Shown here piece by piece: positions 51,934-59,702 of a stretch of DNA of 64,000 nucleotides (positions are counted from its first letter, which is position 1; every line of letters begins with the position of its first letter). The position numbers were made by a program, and so were the translations under genes. The stretch comes from Acidobacteriota bacterium (lineage in GTDB: Bacteria > Acidobacteriota > Blastocatellia > Pyrinomonadales > Pyrinomonadaceae): assembly GCA_003222975.1 (NCBI GenBank), contig QHXN01000070.1:31488-95487 (forward strand), read 5' to 3'. The notes under the pieces are model-generated. The model was not told where the DNA came from. It saw only the letters and a list, made by a program, of their open reading frames with translations, and made no database searches.

Positions 51934-53199
51934 ATGAAGATTGGCAACAGCTCCCCCCTCTCGATGGAAGAGAAGGCGCAACTCATCGCGGAGTGCGTCG
52001 AGAATTTCAACCTCTACCTCAACCGCTGGCCGGAGCCGCGCGCGGCGGAGGGCGCGGTCGTCGAGTGGGAGGGCGAGGGCTGCTTCGTGCGCGACATCGA
52101 GGGGCGCGAATTTCTCGACTGCCTCGGCGGCTTCGGCATCTTCGCGCTCGGCCACCGCCACCCGAAAGTAATCAGCGCGATTAAAGTCCAGCTCGACCGC
52201 CTCGCGCTCCACTCGCAGTGGATGCTCAACCCGATGGCGGCGGACGCCGCGCGACGCCTCGCCGAAATCACGCCCGGCCAGTTAAGAAAAACCTTCTGGT
52301 GCTCTTCGGGCACGGAGGCCGTCGAGGGCGCTCTCAAACTCGCGCGCCTCTACACGGGCAAGAAGAAGTACGTCTCGACCGTCAATTCATTTCACGGGAA
52401 GACGATGGGTTCGCTCTCCGTCACGGGGCGCGACCTCTTCCGCAAGCCCTTCGAGCCTCTGCTCGAAACCGTCTTCGTCCCTTACGGCGACGCGGAGGCG
52501 ATGCGCGGCGCGGTTGACGGCGAGACGGCGGCTGTCATCTTAGAGCCGATTCAGGGCGAGGGCGGAATAAGGCTGCCGCCCGACGACTACCTGCCCGCCG
52601 TGCGCGAGCTTTGCACACGGCGCGGCGTGCTGCTCATCTTCGACGAGGTGCAGACGGGACTGGGGCGGACGGGCGCGATGTTCGGCTGCGATCATTCCGG
52701 CGTCGTGCCCGACGTGATGTGTCTCGGCAAGGCTCTTTCGGGCGGGGTCATCCCCTGCGCGGCGTTTCACTCGACGGACGAAATCTGGCGCGTCTTTCAC
52801 CCGAACCCCTTCTACCACACCTCCACCTTCGGCGCGAATCCGATGGCGACGACCGCCGCCGCCGCGACGATTCAGACCCTTCAGGAAGAGAACCTCGTCG
52901 AGAACTCCGCCGAGATGGGCCGCCACTTCCTCGCAGGGCTGAAAAAATTGTGGGAGCAGTTTCCAGAACTGATCCGCGACGTGCGCGGGCGCGGGCTTTT
53001 GATCGGCGTCGAGACCTTCAGCGCCGAGCGCGGGGAGTCAATCGCCTCGCGCATGTTCGAGCGCAACGTGCTCGTCGCCTACACGCTCAACAAGCCGGAA
53101 GTGATCCGCGTCGAGCCGCCGCTCATCATCACGCGCGAGTTAGTGGATCAAGCGTTGGAGAGATTCGAGGACGCGTTGAGGGAAGAGAGTAAAGCCTGA
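51934..53199 (+). CDS. Class III aminotransferase, putrescine aminotransferase-like
   Basis: About 421 residues from ATG 51934 (AGGA 7 bases upstream; TTG 51916 is an alternative). Fold-type I PLP enzyme: CSSGTEAVEGALKLARLYTG, SFHGKTMGSLSVTG, the DEVQTGLGRTG aspartate block and the PLP lysine in MCLGKALSGG. The N-terminal part LNRWPEPRAAEGAVVEWEGE and the overall pattern fit putrescine or other diamine aminotransferases (PatA/YgjG). It would turn putrescine into 4-aminobutanal, which the next gene's aldehyde dehydrogenase could oxidise to GABA, and GabT then degrades GABA. Substrate is inferred from context. Confidence 0.85.
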   Translation: MKIGNSSPLSMEEKAQLIAECVENFNLYLNRWPEPRAAEGAVVEWEGEGCFVRDIEGREFLDCLGGFGIFALGHRHPKVISAIKVQLDRLALHSQWMLNPMAADAARRLAEITPGQLRKTFWCSSGTEAVEGALKLARLYTGKKKYVSTVNSFHGKTMGSLSVTGRDLFRKPFEPLLETVFVPYGDAEAMRGAVDGETAAVILEPIQGEGGIRLPPDDYLPAVRELCTRRGVLLIFDEVQTGLGRTGAMFGCDHSGVVPDVMCLGKALSGGVIPCAAFHSTDEIWRVFHPNPFYHTSTFGANPMATTAAAATIQTLQEENLVENSAEMGRHFLAGLKKLWEQFPELIRDVRGRGLLIGVETFSAERGESIASRMFERNVLVAYTLNKPEVIRVEPPLIITRELVDQALERFEDALREESKA

Positions 53200-53275
53200 G
53201 AGGTTCAGAGTACAAACTTCAGTTTACCCGTTCGTGCGGTCAAAACAAGCTGAAGCTTGAACTCTGAACCCTTTT
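53199..53275 (+). terminator. Heptamer-type inverted repeat that ends as a T-run terminator
   Basis: Arms about 53199-53225 and 53246-53271 pair over 24 bases with three mismatches (words TTCAGAG, TTCAGTT against GCTGAAG, ACTCTGA). The right arm is followed by CTTTTT. Unlike the other elements it therefore has the shape of a Rho-independent terminator, within the aminotransferase-dehydrogenase gap. Confidence 0.6.
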
Positions 53276-53314
53276 TATTGCGACCCGGTATCATTGCTTG
53301 AGGAAGAAGCATAG

Positions 53315-54799
53315 ATGCGAAGGATGTTCATCAACGGGGAGTTCGTGGCGAGCCTTTCGGGGGAGACGTTCGCGGTCGAGAACCCGGCGACCGAGGAGCA
53401 GATTGACGAAGTGCCGCGCGCACGTGCCGAAGACGCCGAGCAGGCAGTGCGCGCCGCCCACGCCGCGTGGGACGACTGGCGATTCACGCCCGGCATCGAG
53501 AAATGCGAGATGCTGCACGCCGTCGCGCGCCGCATACGCGAGCACCGCGAGGAGGTCGCGCGCCTCCTCACGCTCGAAGGCGGCAAGCCGCTCATCGAGA
53601 ACATGGACGAGGTCGAGTGGTCGGCAGCGTGCTTCGACTATTACGCCGAGGTGGGCCGCCACGAGGCGGGCCGCGTCATCCCGCCCGTGCAGCGCCACCA
53701 GATGAACTTCGTCGTCAAAGAACCTTACGGCGTCGTCGTCTGCATCGTGCCGTGGAACTACCCGCTGCTTTTGATGTCGTGGAAGGTCGCGCCCGCGCTG
53801 ATGGCCGGCAACACCGTCGTCATCAAGCCCTCGGAGCACACGCCGCTCTCCACGCTCCTGCTCGCCGAGGTCGCCTTCCGTGAGCTGCCGCCCGGCGTCG
53901 TCAACGTCTTAACAGGCTACGGCGACGAAGTGGGCGAGCCACTCGTCAAACATCCTCTGACGCCGGTCATCGCCTTCACGGGAAGCGTGGCGACGGGGCG
54001 GCGCATCGCCGTGCTCGCCGCCGAGCGCATCAAGCGCGTCAACCTCGAACTCGGCGGCAACGACCCCTTCATCGTCTGCGACGACGCAGACCTTGACGTT
54101 GCCGTGCGCGGCGCGGTGTGGGCCGCCTTCCTCAACATGGGGCAGGTCTGCACCTCCGGCGAGCGCTTCTACGTCTTCGAGTCAATCTCGGAGAAGTTCA
54201 TCGAGGGCTTCGTCGCTTTCACGCGCACGCTCAGGCTGGGTAATCCGTTGGGGCCGGACGTTGACCTCGGCCCGATGATCTCCGCCGCACAGCGCGAGAA
54301 GGTGGAGCGCAAGCTCGACCGCGTGCGCGAGATGGGCGCGAAGGTTCTGTGCGGGGGCGTGAGGCCCGAAGGATTCTCGCGCGGCTACTTCTTCGAGCCG
54401 ACCGTCGTCACCGGCGTTGACCACACGATGCCGCTCATGCGCGAGGAGACGTTCGGCCCCGTCGCACCCATCATGGTCGTCAAAGACATTGACGAGGCCG
54501 TCGCGCTCGCCAACGACTCGGAGTACGGACTGGGCGCGAACATCCTGACGAACAACCTTGAGTACGCGTTGACCGCCGCCGAGCGCATCAAGGCCGGCAC
54601 GTTCTGGATCAACGACCCGCTCACGGACAACGACGCCGGCCCCTTCGGCGGCATGCGCCTTTCGGGCGGCGGGCGCGAACTCGGCGCGGAAGGCATCGAA
54701 GAGTTCCGCGAGACCAAGCACATACACCTCGACTACAAGCTCGAAGCGAAGCCCTACTGGTATCCTTACGATTGGAGCAAAGGCAGGAAGACTGATTAG
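53315..54799 (+). CDS. Aldehyde dehydrogenase (aminoaldehyde type)
   Basis: A 494-residue NAD(P)-dependent aldehyde dehydrogenase. Marks: PWNYPLLLMSWKVAPALMAG (cofactor), FTGSVATGRRIA, general base Glu in NLELGGNDP, nucleophile Cys in NMGQVCTSGERFYV, and EETFGPVAPI. The substrate site and neighbours suggest an aminoaldehyde such as 4-aminobutanal or betaine aldehyde. Between two class III aminotransferases it fits oxidation of putrescine-derived aldehyde to GABA; it might also oxidise succinate semialdehyde, as no gabD-like gene is present. The gene follows the terminator-like repeat by 39 bases. Confidence 0.9.
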   Translation: MRRMFINGEFVASLSGETFAVENPATEEQIDEVPRARAEDAEQAVRAAHAAWDDWRFTPGIEKCEMLHAVARRIREHREEVARLLTLEGGKPLIENMDEVEWSAACFDYYAEVGRHEAGRVIPPVQRHQMNFVVKEPYGVVVCIVPWNYPLLLMSWKVAPALMAGNTVVIKPSEHTPLSTLLLAEVAFRELPPGVVNVLTGYGDEVGEPLVKHPLTPVIAFTGSVATGRRIAVLAAERIKRVNLELGGNDPFIVCDDADLDVAVRGAVWAAFLNMGQVCTSGERFYVFESISEKFIEGFVAFTRTLRLGNPLGPDVDLGPMISAAQREKVERKLDRVREMGAKVLCGGVRPEGFSRGYFFEPTVVTGVDHTMPLMREETFGPVAPIMVVKDIDEAVALANDSEYGLGANILTNNLEYALTAAERIKAGTFWINDPLTDNDAGPFGGMRLSGGGRELGAEGIEEFRETKHIHLDYKLEAKPYWYPYDWSKGRKTD

Positions 54800-54805
54800 A
54801 CCTTG

Positions 54806-56140
54806 ATGATGATTAGGCGGCTCACAGACATTCCCGGCCCGCGTTCGCGCGCCCTGCTTGAGCGGCGGGAGCGGGCCGTGCCGCGCGGACCTTTCAACGT
54901 CGCGCCGGTCTTCGTGCGGTCGGCGCGCGGCTCGGTCGTCGAGGACGTTGACGGGAACACTTACCTGGACTTCGCGGGTGGGCTTGGATGTCTGAACGTC
55001 GGCTCGTGCGCGGCGGAGGTGGTCGAGGCGGTCAGGGAGCAGGCGGGCGAGTTCACGCACACGTGCTTTCACGTCACGATGCACGAGCCGTACATCGAAC
55101 TAGCCGAAGCGCTGAACGCCCTCACGCCCGGCGACTTTCCAAAGAAGACCTTCTTCGCCAACAGCGGCGCGGAGGCCGTGGAGAACGCCGTCAAGATCGC
55201 ACGCAGCTACACGGGGCGGCCCGCCGTCATCGCCTTCGAGGACGCCTTCCACGGGCGGACGCTTTTGGCGATGTCTCTGACGAGCAAGGTCAAGCCGTAC
55301 AAGTTCGGCTTCGGCCCGTTCGCGCCCGAAGTCTATCGCCTGCCCTACGCATATTGTTATCGCTGTCCCTTCGGCGCTGAGTATCTCGACTGCGAGATGA
55401 GGTGCGCCGGAACCACGCTGGAAGATTTCTTCAAGAGGTACGTCGCCGCCGAGTCGGTCGCGGCTGTTATCGTCGAGCCTATCTTAGGCGAAGGCGGCTT
55501 CGTCGTGCCGCCGCGCGAGTTCTTAACAGAGCTTCAAAAGGTCTGCCGCGAGCACGGCATCCTTTTGATCGCCGACGAGGTGCAGACGGGCCTGGGTCGG
55601 ACGGGAACTCTCTTCGCGTGCGAGCAGTTCGGGCTTGAGCCGGACTTGCTCGTCGCGGCGAAGTCGCTCGGCGGCGGTCTGCCCATCTCTTCGATCACGG
55701 GGCGGGCCGAAGTGATGGATCATCCGATGGTCGGCGGACTCGGAGGCACGTTCGGCGGCAACCCCCTGGCCTGCCGCGCGGCCCTCGCCGTCCTCGACCT
55801 GATCGAGCGCGAGAACCTTTGTCAACGGGCGGTCGAGACGGGGCGGAAAGTTTTAGAACGCTTCCGCCTGTTTCAACAGAAGTATCAGATCGTCGGCGAC
55901 GTGCGCGGACTCGGCGCGATGTGCGCGCTGGAACTCGTCAGGGATCGCCGGACGAAAGAGCCGGCCAAAGAGGCGACCGAGCGGTTCACCCAACTCGCCC
56001 TCCGGCGCGGCCTCATCACCATCACCGCCGGGACGTTCGGCAACGTCATACGCACGCTCATGCCTCTCGTCATCGGCGATGAAGAGTTGGAGTTCGGGTT
56101 GGATGTGATCGAACAAACGCTGGAAGAAGTCAGATGCTAG
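54806..56140 (+). CDS. gabT: 4-aminobutyrate aminotransferase
   Basis: A 444-residue class III aminotransferase. The start IPGPRSRALLERRERAVPRG is typical of GabT; then DVDGNTYLDFAGGLGCLNVG, FANSGAEAVENAVKIARSYT, FHGRTLLAMSLTSKVKPYKF, DEVQTGLGRTG, PLP lysine in VAAKSLGGGLPIS and GGTFGGNPLACRAALAV. It transfers the amino group of GABA to 2-oxoglutarate, giving succinate semialdehyde. The start follows the dehydrogenase stop by 6 bases; ATG 54806 and 54809 and TTG 54803 are all possible. The last codons (VRC-stop) lie inside a perfect inverted repeat, so the repeat supplies the stop. Confidence 0.93.
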   Translation: MMIRRLTDIPGPRSRALLERRERAVPRGPFNVAPVFVRSARGSVVEDVDGNTYLDFAGGLGCLNVGSCAAEVVEAVREQAGEFTHTCFHVTMHEPYIELAEALNALTPGDFPKKTFFANSGAEAVENAVKIARSYTGRPAVIAFEDAFHGRTLLAMSLTSKVKPYKFGFGPFAPEVYRLPYAYCYRCPFGAEYLDCEMRCAGTTLEDFFKRYVAAESVAAVIVEPILGEGGFVVPPREFLTELQKVCREHGILLIADEVQTGLGRTGTLFACEQFGLEPDLLVAAKSLGGGLPISSITGRAEVMDHPMVGGLGGTFGGNPLACRAALAVLDLIERENLCQRAVETGRKVLERFRLFQQKYQIVGDVRGLGAMCALELVRDRRTKEPAKEATERFTQLALRRGLITITAGTFGNVIRTLMPLVIGDEELEFGLDVIEQTLEEVRC

Positions 56141-56201
56141 ATGCTGGATGTCAGATGTTAGATTCGCTTTCTAACATCTGACATCCAGCATCTAGCATCT
56201 G
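56131..56201. repeat. Perfect 31-bp inverted repeat of heptamer words, contains gabT stop
   Basis: Left arm 56131-56161 and right arm 56171-56201 are exact complements over 31 bases with a 9-base loop. Words are of the GATGCTA / GATGTTA / GATGTCA type. The gabT stop codon (56138-56140) is the TAG within the left arm. The next gene's start is 14 bases past the right arm. Confidence 0.9.
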
Positions 56202-56214
56202 CCCTTGAGTGCTT

Positions 56215-57363
56215 ATGAGAGTGATCGTTCTGGGCGGCTGCGGCGAGATGGGGTCGGAGGCGACGCGAGACCTCGCGCGGACGAGCGAGTTTGAGGAGAT
56301 CGTCGTCGCCGACGTGAATCTGGAGAAGGCGCGGGCGCTGGCCGAAGAGTTGGGCGGCGGTCGCGTGCGCGCCCTGCGAGTTGACGCGAGCGACGAGCAG
56401 TCTTTGAGCGAACAGCTCAGAGGCTTCGACGTGGTTGCCAACTGCACGACCTACCACTTCGGCCTCGTGGCGACGCGCGCCGCGATTCGCGCGGGCGTCA
56501 ACTACCTCGACCTCGGCGGCCTGTTCAATACGCCGAAGCAGTTGGAGCTGGACGCGGAGGCGCGCGCGGCGGGCGTCACAATCTGCCTGGGCTGCGGCGC
56601 GACGCCGGGCGTGACGAACCTTTTGGCGCGCCGAGCGGCGGATCAACTGGACGAGGTGAGCGAAGTCCACATCGCATTCGCTTCCTTCCGCTCGGTCGCG
56701 CCGTCGCCGGGTCTGCTCGACACGGTTCTGGACGAGTTCAGTCCGGGCAGCCGTCGCTTCTTCTGGCGCGCGGGCGAGTTCGTCGAAGTCCCCGCGTTCT
56801 CCGGCGCGAAGCAGGTTCGATTCGAGGAGCCGGTCGGGTGGACGGAAGTCTATTACGTCCCGCACTCGGAGACGCACACGCTGCCGCGATTCCTCGGCAA
56901 AGGCGTCCGCCTCGTTGACGTGCGCGGGACTTGGAGGCCGGAGATCATGCGCGCCCTGCGCGTCTTCGCAGACTTTCAACTGACGGGCGCGCAAACGGTC
57001 TCTTTCGACGGGCGGGAGATCAACTCGAAGGCTTTCCTGCGCCGACACATCTTGCAGCACGCCGCGGAAGTGGGCGGCGCGGGCGAGTGGGCCTTCCTTC
57101 TGAACGTCGAGGTGATAGGAAAGCGCGACGGTAAGACCGCGCGTCACGAATACACGAGCAGCCATCCCGTGAGGGCGGAGTGGGGCACGTCGGCTACGGC
57201 CAGGGTGACGGGCATCCCGGCTTCAATCGGCGCGCAGAAGCTCGCCCGCGGCGAAGTCACGCGCGCGGGCGTCCTGGCCCCGGAAGTCTGCTTCGAGCCG
57301 CAGCCCTTCTTTCAGGAACTCTCCCGCCGCGGCATCCACGTCAGGGAACAAGAAGCGGAGTGA
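56215..57363 (+). CDS. Saccharopine dehydrogenase-family protein
   Basis: A 382-residue NAD(P)-dependent oxidoreductase from ATG 56215. Rossmann start VIVLGGCGEMGSEATRDLAR, then DVVANCTTYHFGLVATRAAI, NYLDLGGLFNTPKQLELDAE and LGCGATPGVTNLLARRAADQ, the pattern of the saccharopine dehydrogenase/carboxynorspermidine synthase group. Lysine or polyamine metabolism is suggested by the group and by the putrescine/GABA genes before it; the substrate cannot be fixed. It is the last gene of this run and is followed by a strong terminator. Confidence 0.88.
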   Translation: MRVIVLGGCGEMGSEATRDLARTSEFEEIVVADVNLEKARALAEELGGGRVRALRVDASDEQSLSEQLRGFDVVANCTTYHFGLVATRAAIRAGVNYLDLGGLFNTPKQLELDAEARAAGVTICLGCGATPGVTNLLARRAADQLDEVSEVHIAFASFRSVAPSPGLLDTVLDEFSPGSRRFFWRAGEFVEVPAFSGAKQVRFEEPVGWTEVYYVPHSETHTLPRFLGKGVRLVDVRGTWRPEIMRALRVFADFQLTGAQTVSFDGREINSKAFLRRHILQHAAEVGGAGEWAFLLNVEVIGKRDGKTARHEYTSSHPVRAEWGTSATARVTGIPASIGAQKLARGEVTRAGVLAPEVCFEPQPFFQELSRRGIHVREQEAE

Positions 57364-57428
57364 AGGGGATGAACGGTGGGAGACGGCTTTTCAGACGTGG
57401 GAAAGGGAGCACACAACACGAAAAGAGA

Positions 57429-57453
57429 AAGGGCGGCGCTTCGGGCCGCCCTT
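57429..57453 (+). terminator. Terminator of the putrescine/GABA operon
   Basis: AAGGGCGGC (57429-57437) pairs perfectly with GCCGCCCTT (57445-57453), loop GCTTCGG, followed by AAACTTT. It lies 66 bases after the saccharopine-type gene stop. Confidence 0.7.
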
Positions 57454-57518
57454 AAACTTTCAACGCCGCGGGGGCGTAGCTCACGTCCCTCATCACGGAC
57501 AGAAAATTCTTCAGTACA

Positions 57519-57785
57519 TTGCCTGAGCTTGAAGAGGTTGACAGAGCGCGCGCCGACATCGCATGGCTCGTGTACGACCTTGTACGCGACGAGAACAATG
57601 ATTGCTCCAAGCTCACGCATCACGGAACCCTTTACACGGAGTTTGAGAGCGCACTCGATACGATCACTAAAACCGAGGCCGGGCCGGTCGAAGGCTTCAT
57701 GAAAGTTTTGCAGGAGAAGCTCAACAAGCTTAAAAAGAGCGAGCCGATTGCTGATTCGATACTAGCTCAAGAGGCGTTAGAATAA
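57519..57785 (+). CDS. Small hypothetical protein, probably the 3' part of a lost gene
   Basis: From TTG 57519 the product is 88 residues (PELEEVDRARADIAWLVYDL). The frame stays open upstream to a TAG at 57477, and the extra residues (SLITDRKFFSTLPELE) read naturally, but there is no start codon with a ribosome binding site. I think it is the C-terminal fragment of a longer protein cut at about 57480, beside a 14-base tRNA-Ala-like scrap (57470-57483). The methyltransferase begins 4 bases after its stop, so a lost restriction enzyme is a reasonable guess, unproven. Base use is less GC-biased than in neighbours. Confidence 0.55.
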   Translation: MPELEEVDRARADIAWLVYDLVRDENNDCSKLTHHGTLYTEFESALDTITKTEAGPVEGFMKVLQEKLNKLKKSEPIADSILAQEALE

Positions 57786-57789
57786 GCTT

Positions 57790-58719
57790 ATGTCGCCTCG
57801 TGCCGAGCAACAACCCGTGTCTAGATCAATGAAACCTCTCGGCGAAGTTGTCAACGTCGCGTCTGTACCACAACGGAGTCCGTTTCGTTATCCGGGCGGT
57901 AAGACCTGGCTCGTTCCGCGAGTACGTCAGTGGCTTGCGAGCCTTGAAACACGACCGGCAGAGTTCATAGAGCCTTTCGCGGGCGGGGGCATCGTGAGCC
58001 TCACTGTCGCGGCTGAGAAGCTCGCGAGGCACGTCACGATGATTGAGCTTGACGAACAGGTCGCGGCGGTGTGGCGTGCGATCATCACTGACGGCGACGG
58101 CGTATGGCTTGCTGACAGAATCGCCAACTTTGGACTTATCCATGACTCTCTCGGCAAAGTCCTATCAGAAAAAGCGCGCACGGTGCGGGAGCGGGCGTTT
58201 CAGACCATCCTAAAGAACAGGACGTATCACGGCGGCATTCTCGCTCCGGGCAGCGCGCCGTTGAAGAGTGGCGAGAACGGCAAGGGCATCGCGTCGCGCT
58301 GGTACGCCGACACACTCAAGAAGAGAATCTTAGCGATAAATGATATTCGCCTTCGCCTAAAGTTCGTTGAGGGCGACGGGATGGAAGAGGTGCGAAAGAA
58401 CGCGCACAGGCGGGATGCGGTCTTCTTTGTTGACCCGCCCTACACTGCGGGCGGCAAGCAGGCGGGTAGGCGTCTCTACACTCACTCGGAACTTGACCAC
58501 GAGGAACTGTTCAAAGTTATCAGCGAGGTCACGGGCGACTTTCTTATGACTTATGACAATACCGATGACGTGCGTGACCTTGCGAGGAGATATGGCTTTG
58601 ACTTTGAGCTTGTGGCTATGCAGAACACTCACCTTGCGAAGATGACCGAACTGCTGATCGGGCGTAATCTCGATTGGGCCAGATCGGCGCGGAAGCCTCC
58701 GGGCGCGGGTGGTCTTTAA
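57790..58719 (+). CDS. DNA adenine N6-methyltransferase (Dam/D12 class)
   Basis: A 309-residue Dam-type methyltransferase. Motif X FRYPGGKTWLVPRV, motif I EPFAGGGIVSLTVAAEKL (AdoMet), motif II MIELDEQVAAVWRA, motif IV DPPYTAGG (catalytic) and LMTYDNTDDV. D12 enzymes methylate adenine in short palindromes, often GATC, with restriction partners of the DpnII/MboI type. The gene has lower GC bias and follows a truncated frame, suggesting a horizontally acquired restriction-modification remnant in which only the methylase survives complete. The target is not predictable from sequence alone. Confidence 0.9.
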   Translation: MSPRAEQQPVSRSMKPLGEVVNVASVPQRSPFRYPGGKTWLVPRVRQWLASLETRPAEFIEPFAGGGIVSLTVAAEKLARHVTMIELDEQVAAVWRAIITDGDGVWLADRIANFGLIHDSLGKVLSEKARTVRERAFQTILKNRTYHGGILAPGSAPLKSGENGKGIASRWYADTLKKRILAINDIRLRLKFVEGDGMEEVRKNAHRRDAVFFVDPPYTAGGKQAGRRLYTHSELDHEELFKVISEVTGDFLMTYDNTDDVRDLARRYGFDFELVAMQNTHLAKMTELLIGRNLDWARSARKPPGAGGL

Positions 58720-58723
58720 GAAG

Positions 58724-59455
58724 TCAGGGCCGCGGCGACCCGACGATCACGTCAACCAGACGCGCGCCACCTTTCTTCTGGTGCTTCGACGCCTTCCTCG
58801 AATCCCTCTCTTCGTCTCGACCGTCGCGCCCCTTGAAGTGGCCGCGGTGTTCTACGTCTCCGCCGTCCGCCTCTCTGCGCTCGACGCGCGCGGCTTCGGG
58901 CGGCTGTTGAATCTCTTCGCCCCGCCCCGGTCGGGCGGCGCGTTCTTCACGCGTGCGGCGTGGTGTGCGCTCTTCCGTCTTCTCCGCGCCCGCGGCGGCC
59001 TTCTCCTCGCTCGCGGCGGTCGGGGCGGGAGCGCTCCGCTGCTGCGCCGCGGTCGCGTCCTCCTGCGAAGGGGCCGTAGCCGTCTGCGTCGGAGTTGTGT
59101 TCGTCTGCGTGGGGGCTGTGTCCGTCTGCGGCTGGCGGTCTTGCGCGGCGTCGGCGGAGACTGGTGCGGGTGTCGGCGTCGTGTGCGCGCGGTGCAGGAC
59201 TTTCGTGGCGACGGCTCCGAGCGCGGCGGCGGCCAGCAGCGCGACGACGATCAGACTGAGCGGCCACTGGCGGCGCGCGCCGCCGCGATACGGGGCGCGG
59301 CCCGCGCGTGCGTCCGTACCGGCGGGCACTTCATCCAGAGGCACGACCGGGTGCGCGTGTCGCGCCTCGTCCGCGTCGAAGCGCGGCGCGGCGAGCGTGA
59401 CCTCGGACTCGTCTGTCCCTTCTTCAAAGTTATGCGAACGCTCCTGCATATACAC
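58724..59455 (-). CDS. Membrane-anchored protein with Pro/Thr/Ala-rich exterior
   Basis: A 243-residue protein: an acidic cytoplasmic head (about 1-62), one membrane helix (LSLIVVALLAAAALGAVATK, about 66-86) and a low-complexity tail of Thr/Pro/Gln repeats (DTAPTQTNTTPTQTATAPSQ), then an Arg/Glu/Lys-rich end. Such tails usually span or bind the periplasm or wall. GAGG lies before the ATG at 59455. It is convergent with the methyltransferase, whose stop is 4 bases away, and divergent from the carbamoyltransferase. No domain is recognised; a longer open frame exists on the other strand, but the helix and ribosome binding site favour this one. Confidence 0.6.
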   Translation of the reverse strand: MYMQERSHNFEEGTDESEVTLAAPRFDADEARHAHPVVPLDEVPAGTDARAGRAPYRGGARRQWPLSLIVVALLAAAALGAVATKVLHRAHTTPTPAPVSADAAQDRQPQTDTAPTQTNTTPTQTATAPSQEDATAAQQRSAPAPTAASEEKAAAGAEKTEERTPRRTREERAARPGRGEEIQQPPEAARVERREADGGDVEHRGHFKGRDGRDEERDSRKASKHQKKGGARLVDVIVGSPRP

Positions 59456-59702
59456 GTGGCCTCAATCCGTACAGAAAAATACGTCCGACATGAAATGAGG
59501 CAAGAACGAGGCCATTCGCGCGTGTGAAAAGTGGGGCGCGTACCGCGTCTCGTATGGCGCTAAGTTGCCGCCCCGTCGCAAAAAAGACATAATCCAACCC
59601 CTGCGAAACAGCGCCGGAGTCGGCGGACGCGAGGCGTTCCGACTCCGGCCCGGAACTTCCAAGCGAGCATGGTTTCCTGAAGTCGCGCGCGCGAAGCGAA
59701 GC

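Noticed and set aside
57470..57483. tRNA-Ala gene
   Set aside because: Only the first 14 bases match; no anticodon arm, T-loop or acceptor 3' half follows.
58709..59527. 272-residue plus-strand frame opposite the membrane-anchored protein
   Set aside because: Overlaps the methyltransferase end, is Arg/Gly/Leu-rich without domains and lacks a ribosome binding site; the minus-strand frame has a membrane helix and GAGG.
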